Notes under the pieces: model-generated | Database searches by the model: none | Seen by the model: only the letters and a program-made list of their open reading frames with translations | Told to the model about the DNA's origin: nothing | Assembly: GCA_963575745.1 (NCBI GenBank) | Contig: CAUYUJ010016700.1 | Coordinates: forward strand, 124,087 to 175,349 | DNA from: Prorocentrum cordatum | Taxonomy: Eukaryota; Sar; Dinophyceae; Prorocentrales; Prorocentraceae | Direction: 5' to 3' | DNA length: 51,263 nt | Translations under genes and position numbers: made by a program | Shown: one piece after another, positions 31,591 through 41,189 of the stretch | Position numbering within the stretch: position 1 is the first letter of the stretch | Layout of the letters: each line of letters begins with the position of its first letter

Positions 31591-31854
31591 CCACGATCAT
31601 TACGCCCATTAGCCGTAATTATCAAATTCGTTTACCCTCTGCGCTATCCTCATGTTGTAAATACCGTGTGAGAGGGCTGCGCTCCTAGATTTCCTCTGCT
31701 CCCCTGTCCGACTCGAATCGACTCGACTAATCATCCTCGTGCAACTCCTCCAGCTGGTCACGGGAGGCCGCCAGCCTTGATCACTGACGCGTTGGTGCCG
31801 GTGGAGCCGGACGTGAATATGTGGTCGCCGCGCATCACCCGCGCTTCGCTCAGC

Positions 31855-32450
31855 AGCTGGGAGGAGGAGGGGCTGGATGAATGGCTGAGAGAGGGGACCA
31901 AGGGGACGGAAGGGACGGAACTGATTGAGGAGGGCGTGGAAGAAGACGAGGATGAGGACGACTGCAAGGACGAGGGCCTACAGGACGCGGACGATGACGA
32001 GAAGAACGCGGAAAAAGACGAGGACAGGAAAGGGGACGGGGGACTTGGCAAAGCGGGGAGAAAGAATAGAAGGGAATGGGGGCATGGGCGAAGAGGGAAT
32101 TCAGAGGCATGGGGAGTGGGAAGAGAAGTTCATGGAAAAGTGGGGACCTGGGAGACAGATGATTGGACGAGGAATACTGGCGGAGGCGGCGGAGGAGATG
32201 GAGGCGGGGAGGGACGGGGCTGGGGATGGACGCGGGTCGCCTCGATCTCCTGCTGGTGCTGGTAAGGGCACTCCCGCGTCCCGAGCATGGCCACCTTCAT
32301 GGGCCTCCCGCGGCCACGCCGCGCGGCGAGGAGGTGCAAGGTTGGGCGGGGAGGAGGGGGGGAAGAGGAGGAGGAGGAGGAGGAAAAGGAGGGGGAGGAG
32401 GGGGAGGAGGAGGAGGAGGCGGAGGAGGAGGAGGAGGCCTCCGTCTCTCG
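31855..32450 (+). repeat. GGA/GAC-rich purine tract
   Basis: Degenerate GAGGAC-like sequence (31855-32060) grades into GGA runs purest at 32345-32440. Glu/Asp/Arg-rich frames across it are discounted as composition-driven. Confidence 0.7.
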
Positions 32451-32659
32451 TCCCTTGAACAAGCTTCTCCCTGACGCACCTCGAAACGTGTCCGCAGGGC
32501 ATGTCGGGTGCTTCGCCTGAAACTCCCCGCCAATTGTTGATCCTGAAGATTGACCTTTGCGACAGCTTCAAGAATGTAGGGCGGATCGTTTTCAAAATGC
32601 TGCTCTCTCCCCATCGCCACACACCCATTCGGCTTAACAGTTTGCGACAGTTCCACGGA

Positions 32660-32960
32660 TGGACGGCGTCTCAACCAATGGCGAGGACGCGGACCGAGTG
32701 ACTACTGAGTGTCGACAGCGCGGCGTCTGAATAAATGGCGAGGAAGTCCCACGCGAGAGCAACCTTCCTGAATAATTTGTGAAGACCTCCCGCGCGAGAG
32801 CGTGATTTGGGACTACATTGTGAGGAAGTATCAGGCGTGAGCCGTTATTGTTGTAGTAAACCAGGGAGGCCAGGGACGCAGTTTGGTGGCCCCTCGCTTT
32901 CCTTTGGAAAAATGGCTGCGAGCCCGAGGAGAAGCATTATAATAAAAACACAATGGTTAA
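32660..32960 (+). repeat. GCGAGAGCGCGATTC module, copy 1
   Basis: Units of about 45-60 bp read AATAAATGGCGAGGAAGTCC, CACGCGAGAGC and TGTGAGGAAGTATCAGGCG, ending in GCCGTTATTGTTGTAGTAAA. Related modules lie at 37255-37465, 42650-42935 and 47580-47850. Confidence 0.7.
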
Positions 32961-32993
32961 CGGAGGGGGGATCAACATGAATCGTTAGTCAGA

Positions 32994-33015
32994 TATATAT
33001 ATATATATATATATG

Positions 33016-33076
<61 letters not shown>
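32994..33076 (+). repeat. TA run followed by 61 A residues
   Basis: A short TA run (32994-33014), one G, then an uninterrupted A tract at 33016-33076. The head module of a composite element starts immediately after it. The A tract could be a retrotransposition poly(A) tail of the upstream module or a simple mononucleotide expansion. Confidence 0.9.
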
Positions 33077-33078
<2 letters not shown>

Positions 33079-33139
33079 GCCGGACGACCCAACCGTATGC
33101 AGTTGTGAGTACCGTCGATGTAAGCACCGCTTTCGGAGG
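33077..33139 (+). repeat. Composite element head module
   Basis: It reads CTGCCGGACGACCCAACCGT then ATGCAGTTGTGAGTACCG, joined directly to the A tract. Confidence 0.7.
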
Positions 33140-33720
33140 AACTCCCTATAGGGCCTCGAATCGTGTCATGGTGTGCCAAAGTTTGTCTGGTGGGCGCATG
33201 CGACTACATCCACTGGGGCCGTCGGTGGAAGTCCCTATGGGGCCACGAAACGCGTGAGAGGTGTGCCGAGATAGGTGCGGTGGGCGAATGCGAACGCAGC
33301 CACTGGAGCCGTCGGTGGGGCTCCCTATGGGACCGCGAAGCGTGTGATGGGTGTACCTAAAAGGGTGCGGTGGGCGCATACGAACGCAGCCAGTGGCGCC
33401 TTCGGTGGAACTCCCCGTGGGGCTACGAAACGCGTGAGGGGTGTGCCGGAATGGGCGTGGGTGACGCATGCGGGCGGTGGCACCAGGGCCTTCGTTGGAG
33501 CTCCCTAGGGAACACGAAACGTTTGAGGGGTGTGCCAAATTGGGTTTTGGACACGCATGCGGGCGGTCCCGCTGGGGGCTTCGGTGGAGTTCCCTATGGG
33601 GCCACGAAACGTGTGACGGGTGTGCCAAATTCGGTTTGGAGGACGCATGCGGGCGGTTCCATTGGGGGCTTCGGTGGAGCTCCCGATGGGGCCACGAAGC
33701 GCTGTATTAGGTGGGCGAAA
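33140..33720 (+). repeat. About 88-bp minisatellite array (six to seven units)
   Basis: Units carry TTCGGTGGAGCTCCCTATGG, GGCCACGAAACGCGTGAGGG and GACGCATGCGGGCGGT. The first units diverge most and later ones resemble those at 35765-36020. Confidence 0.85.
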
Positions 33721-33721
33721 C

Positions 33722-33849
33722 GCAGGGAGGAGGGGGAGGAGGGAGGAGGAGGAGGAGGAGGAGGGAGGAAGGAGGAACGCGGGGACCGTCTCTTCAACAA
33801 CAACACCAACACCAACACCAACACCAACACTAACACCAACACCAACACC

Positions 33850-33882
<33 letters not shown>

Positions 33883-33883
33883 T
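33722..33883 (+). repeat. GGA tract, tail fragment and CAA-type array
   Basis: A GGA tract (33722-33775) is followed by GAACGCGGGGACCGTCTCTT CA, the first half of the tail module. This then merges into AACACC and AAC repeats where the tail would read CAAAACGAGGACCCAACACC. The microsatellite appears to have grown from inside the tail. Confidence 0.75.
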
Positions 33884-34645
33884 ACTAGCACGTGGGGACA
33901 CACCGTTTTCACCGGTGCCAGGGTTTTCATAGGAGGCGGGCAATACCCCCACTTTGTGGGGGGGCCGGTTCAAGCTCTACCAAATTTCCAAACGACTCTT
34001 CGCCACCACCCACACCCAGCTTCCCGCCCTATGACGTTCGGACACTTCACTTCGTGGCATGCGGACGACCGTGGCTACTATTCAGGGCCCCGCGGCCGAC
34101 GACGACGGCGTGCGCGCGCGAAGAAAAAACGAATGTGTCCCGCATGGTATTATTTGACAGGGATGATGGCCCTGGCAGGTGCGCAACCGTTGTTGCAGAA
34201 GTTCGAAAAAGTTGCTCGCAAAAGCCCGTTTGACAGAAATGATTAAAAAGTGTTGGGTTTCCTACGAATCCGCAAGAGCGCGCGGGATGAAATTTTGACA
34301 TTTTTTTTTGAAAAACCATTGGTTTTTTGATGTTTTTATGTTAAAATCGCTACGAAAACTAAGGTTTTGGAAGGATTTCGTCTTGCGCGCGCGAATGTCC
34401 ACTTTACCTTATTTTTTGCAAGGGATTCTTGAAGTTTGGTTATGTTAGAACAAGAAATGTCCACTTTAGCTTATTTTTTGCAAGGGAAAACCGATCGTAA
34501 CAACACAACCGGATCCGGACCAACCCGTTTTGCCTGAGACTTCCTCACGAAAATGATGAAAATGAGGCTGCGGCCTAGGCGCGGCGGGGGGGTCGTGCAC
34601 CAGGGGCCCCAACAATAATTATTCTTTAGAAGTAATAATGTTTCA
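33884..34645 (+). repeat. CAA-bounded dispersed unit, copy 2
   Basis: It matches 26613-27775 (CCAGGGTTTTCATAGGAGGC, CTACCAAATTTCCAAACGAC, GCGCGCGAATGTCCACTTTA, CGCGGCGGGGGGGTCGTGCA) with a segment, AAAACGAATGTGTCCCGCAT to about 34250, that is absent from copy 1 but present in copy 3. Confidence 0.75.
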
Positions 34646-35558
34646 ACAACACCAGTGGTGGGGTGCCAGTTCAAGCTCTACAAAATATCCAAACGACTCT
34701 TCGCGACCACCCAAACCCAGCTTCCCGCCCTATGACGTTGGGACACTTCACTTCGTGGCGTGCGGACGACCGTGGCTACTACACTGGCGTGGGGTACACA
34801 CCCACAAAACTTGGTCACTTATTCGGGGCGCGCATGTGCCCAGCATGGTGCAATTGTGCCATACAATACATAATACAGAGAGACAGAGAGAGAGACAGAG
34901 AGCAGACAGAAACGGGAGACTATGGATTCGTGTGATTCGAGGACCTACGGTGCGATTCGTGTGATTTTATGATGCGCGGTGCTAAAATTCTTAAAAACCC
35001 AATGGTTTTTGGAGATTTCGGCGTGCGCGCGCGAAGAAAAAACGAATGTGTCCCGCATGGTATTATTTGACAGGGATGATGGCCCTGGCAGGTGCGCAAC
35101 CGTTGTCGCAGAAGTTCGAAAAAGTTGCTCGCAAAAGCCCGTTTGACAGAATTGTTTAAAAAGTGTTGGTTTTCCTACGAATCCGCAAGAGCGCGCGGAA
35201 GGACATTTTGACAATTTTTTCTTAAAAAACCATTGGGTTTTTGATGTTTTTATGTTAAAATCGCTACGAAACCTAAGGTTTTGGAAGGATTTCGTCTTGC
35301 GCGCACGAATGTCCACTTTACCTTATTTTTTGCAAGGGATTCTTGCAATTTGATCAAGTAAGAACAAGAATTTTCATTTTATAGTGTTTTTTGCAAGGGA
35401 AAACGGATTACAACAAAACAACCGGATCTGGTGACAATCCACTTTTCTGAAGCTTTCGCTAGAAAATGAAGGAAATGAGGCTGCGGCCTAGGTTTTGGAG
35501 GGGGGTCGCGCACCAGGGGTCTCAACAATAATATTTCTTTAGAAGTAATAATATTCAA
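34646..35558 (+). repeat. CAA-bounded dispersed unit, copy 3
   Basis: It follows copy 2 head to tail. It repeats CTACAAAATATCCAAACGAC, the GACAGAGA microsatellite, the AAAACGAATGTGTCCCGCAT segment, the AT-rich GCGCGCACGAATGTCCAC block and the CGCGCACCAGGGGTCTCAAC end. Confidence 0.75.
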
Positions 35559-35764
35559 CAACAACAACAACAATCATGTTACCTTCATACACGATGCATG
35601 CGACCATCACGATAACCATCCCATCATGGGGGGGGGGCTCTTGTTCTTCCGATGTTCCCATTCCCTGAGACCCCGCCCAATGAGGTTTTGCAAACACCTC
35701 CTCCGAGGAATTTCAACATTTTCCGCCTCGAAAACGCATGCCCGCGCCTTGCTGCGCCGATGCG

Positions 35765-36020
35765 AGACCGCCAGTGGAGCCCCTATGGGAACACGAAGCG
35801 CTGTACTGGGCAAGCGAAAATGCCAAATTGGGCGTGGGGGACGCACGTGGGCGGTCCCAGTGGGGGCTTCGGTGGAGCCCCCTATGGGGCCACGAAACGC
35901 TGTATTGGGTGAGGGAAAATGTCAAATGGGGTGTGGGGGACGCATGCGGGCGGTCCCATTGGGGGCTTCGGTGGAGTTCCCTATGGGGCCACGAAACGCG
36001 GTGCTGGGTGGGTGAAACGC
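35765..36020 (+). repeat. About 88-bp minisatellite, three units
   Basis: Units carry GGTGGAGCCCCCTATGGGGC, CACGAAACGCTGTATTGGGT and GACGCATGCGGGCGGTCCCA. The GCTGTATTGGGTGRG variant links this array to the 45331-46735 array. Confidence 0.85.
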
Positions 36021-36122
36021 ATGGAAGAAGAAGGAGGGAGGGGAGGAGGGGGAGGAGGAGGAGATGAGAGGAACGCGGAGCACCGTCTCTTCAAAACGAA
36101 GACCCGACACCACAGGATGGTT
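36021..36122 (+). repeat. GGA tract and composite element tail
   Basis: The GGA tract to about 36067 is followed by the tail GAACGCGGAGCACCGTCTCT, TCAAAACGAAGACCCGACAC and CACAGGATGGTTGGG. Confidence 0.8.
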
Positions 36123-36299
36123 GGGATAAAAGGAGGAAGTCTCGAGCGGGAGCGTTGTTGTTGTGTGGGGGGGAGGGGGGGGCGTTTTGGCGCCCCCCAA
36201 AACTGTTCGGGCGTGAACCTCATGTTCAACGAACGTGTAGCCAGCGCCGTGGCGAGAGCGTCAATGCGCCTGGGGGGTCCAACAATAAAAAGTTGTTTC

Positions 36300-36374
36300 G
36301 AAACGAACAACAACAACAATAATAAAAAACAACCACAAGAAAAAAAAACACAACAGCAACAACAACAACAACAA

Positions 36375-36463
<89 letters not shown>

Positions 36464-36492
36464 GCAACAGCAACAGCAACAACCACAACAGC

Positions 36493-36541
<49 letters not shown>

Positions 36542-36587
36542 TCAACCTCAACCTCAACAACAACAACAACAGCAACAACAATCAGTT
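36300..36587 (+). repeat. CAA, CGACAA and CAACAG microsatellite
   Basis: It begins at the conserved GGGGGTCCAACAATAA junction sequence, then runs through CAA, CGACAA hexamers (36380-36420), CAA and CAACAG. Confidence 0.95.
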
Positions 36588-36800
36588 TAAAACAGTTCGC
36601 CCGTATATGCTCGAGTGTCCCATAACGCGTATTTCCCAAACCCTCGATACCCGCCCTCTTCGTCTTCGATCGAGCCCCTTTTGGGGGGTATACCTTTCTT
36701 CCCTGCAGGGCGGGCCCCGGCAAGCGGCGGGGCGGCCGCGGACCGTCTGCCTGGCCAGCGGCAGCGCTGATCGGCGGGGCGGCCGCGGACCGTCGACCCG
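36588..36800 (+). repeat. P module, copy 1
   Basis: It reads AAAACAGTTCGCCCGTATAT, AACGCGTATTTCCCAAACCC, TCGATACCCGCCCTCTTCGT and TCTTCGATCG, then a CCCCTTTTGGGGGGTATACC hairpin and GGCGGGGCGGCCGCGGACCG repeated twice. Copies lie at 42329, 45040 and 49612. Confidence 0.8.
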
Positions 36801-36827
36801 ACCCCAAGAGGGACGGACAGGGGACCG

Positions 36828-36830
36828 ACC

Positions 36831-36872
<42 letters not shown>

Positions 36873-36935
36873 TCGAAGACGACGGCGACGACGGCGACGA
36901 CGAGCGAAAGCGAGAGCGAGAGAGAACGACAGCAG
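36828..36935 (+). repeat. GAC/CGA microsatellite
   Basis: GAC repeats, then GCGAGAGCGAGAG, follow P module copy 1. Confidence 0.9.
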
Positions 36936-37170
36936 GGCCACGAAGGGCACGAAGTAGGCCACGAAGGGCGACAGCGGGGACACGAAGGGAATGCGTATGG
37001 GGCCACGAAGAGTGCGAACGAGCGGGGGCCACGAAGTGCAGATAATGCGGGGCCACTGCAGGCAACTATGGGGCCACTGGGGGTAGCAACTGGGCCACGT
37101 AGGACACTGAGGCACAAATGGCGACAGCGGGGCCACGAAGAGCATGCACATGGGGCCACAACGGGCGCGA
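36936..37170 (+). repeat. GGCCACGAAGGGC minisatellite, copy 1
   Basis: Short units of 18-30 bp read GGGGCCACGAAGGGCACGAA or GGCCACTGGGGGTAGC. GGGGCCACGAA is shared with the main minisatellite core. Confidence 0.75.
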
Positions 37171-37254
37171 CTCCTGGGTGCCTGGATATCGGGAGCGCGG
37201 CGCTTGGGCAAATTGCAGGACATTCCAACGCAAGGCTATTCTTCAGTAGGTTGA

Positions 37255-37465
37255 TTGAAAGCAAGTCTCCAGCGAGAGCGCGACTCCAGAGCTCCGGGAG
37301 AGCGATTCCTTAATAAATTGTAAGGAAGTCCCAAGCGAGAACGCGATTCCTGAATAAAGTGCGAGGAAGTCTCGGGCGGGAGCGGGGGTCCAGGCTTAAT
37401 TGTAAGGAAGTCTCAGGCGGGAGCCGTTGTTGTTGTAACCCGGGGGCCAGGGGCCCAGTTTGAGC
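37255..37465 (+). repeat. GCGAGAGCGCGATTC module, copy 2
   Basis: AATAAATTGTAAGGAAGTCC, CAAGCGAGAACGCGATTCCT and CGGGAGCCGTTGTTGTTGTA end in a CCCGGGGGCCAGGGGCCCAG stretch. A head module follows about 20 bp later. Confidence 0.75.
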
Positions 37466-37484
37466 AGGTAGACTTGCCCTGTCA

Positions 37485-37752
37485 AATTAGCCTGGCGAAG
37501 GACCCAACCATATGCAGTTGAGAGTACCGCAATTGTGAATATCTTATTCGGTGGCGCTCCCTATGGGGCCACGAGCCGTATGAGGGGTGTGCCGAAATGC
37601 GCGGCAGTGTACACAACACGAACGAAGACGATAGGTTCGAATATGAAAGCTTGAGCGCGTGCGAGTCGGATCGCGAGCGAGTCTGATTATGAATGAATCT
37701 GCGCGCGATTGATTCTATTCGCATGAATGCGTGCATGGATACGCCCAGTGTA
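37485..37752 (+). repeat. Composite element head with a single unit, copy 2
   Basis: CCTGGCGAAGGACCCAACCA then TATGCAGTTGAGAGTACC, one minisatellite unit and GTACACAACACGAACGAAGA. It is collinear with 21405-21670. Confidence 0.75.
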
Positions 37753-37819
37753 CACCGGACTCACTTCTATAGCGCTCACTTCTATAGTGCTCACTTTGAA
37801 ATTGTGGTCCGGAAGGGGC

Positions 37820-37995
37820 CGCACATGCAGGCACATGCCGCACAGTCGCATGCACATGCCCATGCAAATATACAAAAGCCTCAACAGCATTGCCGCACAT
37901 GCGCGCACATGCCACACCGTCCGACGCACAGTCGAATGCACGGTCAAGCAAAACTCTGAAAGCATAGACGCACATGCCCGCACATGCCGCAGAGA
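37820..37995 (+). repeat. GCACATGCCGCACA repeats, cluster 1
   Basis: Irregularly spaced GCACATGC and CGCACATGCGCGCACATGCC motifs lie in one orientation. Confidence 0.6.
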
Positions 37996-38049
37996 TGTCG
38001 CAGGCGATAGTGGCCTGACCACCTGAGCTCGGGGCATTTCGCAACCCAG

Positions 38050-38935
38050 AGTTCCGAGGATGTCTCAGGCAAGCGTGGCCGGATCACCATGGGGCAGGGC
38101 ATCTTGGAAACCAGAGTGGCGAGGATGTCGCTGGTCAAGGTGACCAGACGACCATGGGGCAGGACACCTCCGAGGTCTGAGTTGTGAGGATGTCTCAAGC
38201 GAAAGTGGCCTGACCACCATGGGGCAGGAGATCTCTGAGGTCAGAGTTGCGAGGATGTCTCTGGGGAGAGTGGTCTGACCACCTCAGCCCAGGGCATCTC
38301 GGAGCCCAGAGTTGCGAGGATGTCTCAGGCAGGACTGGCCTGACCACCTGCTCAGGGCATCTCAGAACCCAGAGTTGCGAGGGTCTCAGGCGAAAAAGGC
38401 CGAGACACTATGGAGCAGGGCATCATTGAGGTCAGAGTTGCGAGGATGTCTCAGGCAAAAGTGGCCTGAACAGCTCAACTCAGGGCATCTCGGGCGAGGA
38501 TGTCTAAAGCGAAAGTGGTCTAACCACCTCAACTCAGGGCGTCTCGGAACCCAGAGTTCCGAGGATGTCTCAGGCGAAAGGGGCCGAGACACTATCGAGC
38601 AGGGCATCATTGAGATCAGGGTTGCGAGGATGTCTCAGGCGACAGTGGCTGACCACCTCAGCTCGGGGCATATCGGAATCGAGACTTGCGAGGATGTCTC
38701 AGGCGACCGTGGCCTGACCAGCATGGGGCAGGAGATCTCTGAGGTCAGAGTTGCGAGGATGTCTCATGCGAAAGTGGTCTAACCACCTCAGCTCAGGGCG
38801 TCTCGAAACCCAGAGTCCCGAGGATGTCTCAAGCGAAAGTGGCCGGGCCACCATGGGGCAGGGCATCTCCGAGACCAGAGTTGCGAGGATGTCTCAGGCG
38901 AAGGTGGCCAGATCACTTCATGTCAAAGCACGTCG
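38050..38935 (+). repeat. GAGGATGTCTCAGGCG minisatellite, locus 2
   Basis: About twelve units of roughly 70-80 bp are built from GAGGATGTCTCAGGCGAAAG, TGGCCTGACCACCTCAGCTC, AGGGCATCTCGGAACC and CAGAGTTGC. Units alternate between CACCATGGGGCAGG and CACCTCAGCTCAGG forms. Unit length varies, so frames drift. Confidence 0.85.
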
Positions 38936-39169
38936 GCCTCCAAATTGCCGACGACGTCTCACGCGGAACTGGCCGGACGCGAACGCGCCGGCGTCCGGAG
39001 ACGAACGCCGGCCCCGGCATTCTTGCACGTCCCGCACATGCACTGCACAGGTACGCACAGTATTCGCACAGGCCGAGCTCGCCGGTGGCCGAGCCAGGCC
39101 AGCGATTCCGAGATTCCCTGAGCTCGGGCCGTCAAGCCACTTTCGCCTGAGACAGCCTCGCAACTCTCA

Positions 39170-39238
39170 CCTCCTCCTCCTCCTCCTCCTCCTCCTCCTC
39201 CTCCTCCTCCTCCTCCTCCTCCTCCTCCTCCTCCTTCT
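39170..39238 (+). repeat. TCC microsatellite
   Basis: This pure TCC run begins right after an inverted copy of the preceding minisatellite motif (CGCCTGAGACAGCCTCGCAA). Confidence 0.9.
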
Positions 39239-39239
39239 C

Positions 39240-39547
39240 CTCTGGCCGAGCCGAACAGGCAGGCTGGCCAGTGGCCGGGGGCGCCCGCCTCCTCCGCCCC
39301 CCCCTCCTCCCCCCCCCCTCCACCTCCCCCCCCCCCATCCCTGCTTCTCCGGCCGAGCTGAGAAGGCGCGCGGGAGAGTATTTTATTAGGCGGGCGCGCC
39401 ACCGCCAGCTCACGAACCGGGCGAATAACCGCCCCCGCCAGCAGCGGGCGAGTCTAAACGCACAACAAACTCTTTCAGGAAGCCCTGGCACGCCCCAGGT
39501 TAGCTCTGCGAAGGCCAGGAGGCATTGGAGGCACAGGGGTCCCAGAC
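39240..39547. other. No recognised gene
   Basis: C-rich runs at 39285-39345 are followed by unique-looking sequence. No supportable coding region was found. Confidence 0.35.
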
Positions 39548-39930
39548 AGCTCCTAGGGCATGAGCGTGCATGTGCATTGGGATGTGCACGCATGTGCGCC
39601 CGCGCGCTTCACCGCATGTGCGTGCATGTGCGGGCCCGCGCGGCCTCCCGAAGAGAGGTTGCACAGGCATGTGCGTGCATGTGCCGATGACAGATCTGCG
39701 ATTCTCGAACACCTCCCGCATGTGCAGGCATGTGCGCGCATGTGCGTCGGACTGTGCGTGCATGTGCGTGTGATGGATACATCAAAACACAGCGCACATG
39801 CCCCCGCACATGCCCGGGCACGACGTGCACAGTAGGAAGTCCATCCAAGAAGGACCGCACAGGCCTGGCACATGACTGGCACATTCCGCGCACATGCGCG
39901 CACATGACAGCGCAAAAACGGCCGCACATA
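39548..39930 (+). repeat. GCATGTGCGTGCATGTGC repeats, cluster 2, inverted halves
   Basis: To about 39775 the motif reads GCATGTGCGTGC. From about 39790 it reads GCACATGC in the opposite orientation. The two halves form a loose inverted repeat and match cluster 1 at 37820-37995. Confidence 0.6.
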
Positions 39931-40014
39931 CACCCACCCAGGGGTATAGATGTGAGTGCGGTGTAAATGTATGTACACGACTGTGAAGAGTTTGGGTCTG
40001 CGTGACTCTCGGTA

Positions 40015-40630
40015 CTCGTGACTCTGAGCGTCGCCTCTGCAGGGGGCTTCCCTGGGAACCCCGACGGCAGCGCCCGCGCGCCGCGACGCCCATGTCGGCA
40101 CGCCACACACGAGGATCGCGCTCGCTTCCTCCCCTCATTTTTTCCATCTCCTTTGCCCGCGCACTCCAAAGACCAAGGCTGCGGGCGCAGCGCAAGGCGG
40201 AGCCCCCGCGACGCGCGCAGGTCGAACGGGTCGCAGTGACGCGCGCGGTTCGTTTGCTGAGCGGATCAGAGAGCGATTGCTGGCTGACTCGTAGCGCGCA
40301 TGGCTCTGGCCGCCAGGCAGAGCGACGAGGGGCGGGCGAGGCGCTGGGCAGAGCGCAATGCGGAGTTTGCGCGACGCGCGCTGATCGCCCCGAGAGGGTC
40401 AAAGCGACGCGCGCGAGTCGTCCGCGGCGCGAGGCCAAGCAGTCGGACAGCCAAGAGAAGGCGCGGCTGGGGCGGGCCGCTCCTCAGGTCAAGCCTCGCG
40501 GATAAACTCTGTGAAGCCGAGCTCCCTGGCGAGGGCCGTCGCCTCCCTCCTGCACCGCTTCGCGCGCGCCGCAAACTGCTCCAGCTGCTTACGCCAGCCC
40601 TCCGGCGGCCCGGCCAGGAAGAACTCGATG
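40015..40630 (+). repeat. Segmental duplication, copy 2 (matches 23885-24515)
   Basis: Collinear with copy 1 through the helicase 3-prime exon. Beyond 40630 this copy continues into more helicase sequence, while copy 1 changes to minisatellite. Confidence 0.8.
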
Positions 40631-41180
40631 CGCGGCGCCCGCATGAGCAGGAGGTCCTCGTGGCGCGTGGCGCGCGAGAGCAGCACGTAGAGCTCCAGCC
40701 ACTAGTCGTCGCCCTCCTTCTTGCCGTTCCCGACCTCGTGGCGGCCGCAGTCCAGGATCACGCCTGGGCGACGTCGGCCGAGGGAGCAGTGCGCCGGGCA
40801 GCCGACGGCCCAGGGCGAGTCCACAAGACCGAAGGATGGCTGCGGACTGCTCGCGCCTCGGAGGTCTGGCCGTCCCCGGAGCGCCGTTCCCCCGCCCCGT
40901 CGCCTTCTCGCATGGTGCGCCCCTGGCACGCCACCGTGGTGATGACCCTGCCGTGCGAGAACGTGAAGCCCGCCCGGGTGACCTTGGAGGTGCGGAAGGT
41001 GAACGGCTCCGACGTGCGGGGCTCGATGAACACCAGCGGGCCCGTGAGGTCCCCCGTGAGGCTCTCGTCGTGGCGCTCGAGATCATCCACGAAGGGCGCG
41101 CTCGCGTACTTCTCCATGCGCACCCAGAACCCCAGCGGCAAGTGCTTTAGATAGATCCTCTTCTCCCCGTCTCTCTCGGC
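40489..41180 (-). pseudogene. Superfamily 1 helicase (PIF1/UvrD-like) C-terminal fragment, two exons, in-frame stop
   Basis: On the minus strand, exon A runs 41180 to 40904 and includes FSHGRVITTVACQGRTMREG, which resembles helicase motif V. A 140-bp intron (40903-40764) with a GC donor and a CAG acceptor followed by G joins it in phase to VILDCGRHEVGNGK. Exon B runs to TGA at 40489 and carries LELYVLLSRATRHEDLLLMR, the motif VI signature of superfamily 1 helicases, then PRIEFFLAGPPEGWRKQLEQ and a basic C-terminal helix. TAG at 40702-40704 interrupts the frame between the two motifs, probably from a TAC or TGG codon. Upstream of exon A the sequence becomes the 90-bp array, so the Walker A and B part is missing or beyond the array. 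Helicases of this kind occur as cellular PIF1 genes and in Helitron transposons; which applies here is undecided. Confidence 0.7.
40764..40903 (-). other. Inferred GC-AG intron in the helicase fragment
   Basis: The boundary GAAG then GCGACG at the donor and GCCCAG then GCGTG at the acceptor restores a continuous frame reading MREGVILDCG. This is inference from frame and family similarity; no transcript is available. Confidence 0.5.
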
Positions 41181-41189
41181 CTTGTCGAC

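Noticed and set aside
31728-31850. Minus-strand fragment reading RGDHIFTSGSTGTNASVIKA, recalling the AMP-binding signature
   Set aside because: The key Pro-Lys positions after the Gly are not met, the frame stops after 32 residues and the other side is low complexity. A short exon remnant cannot be excluded.
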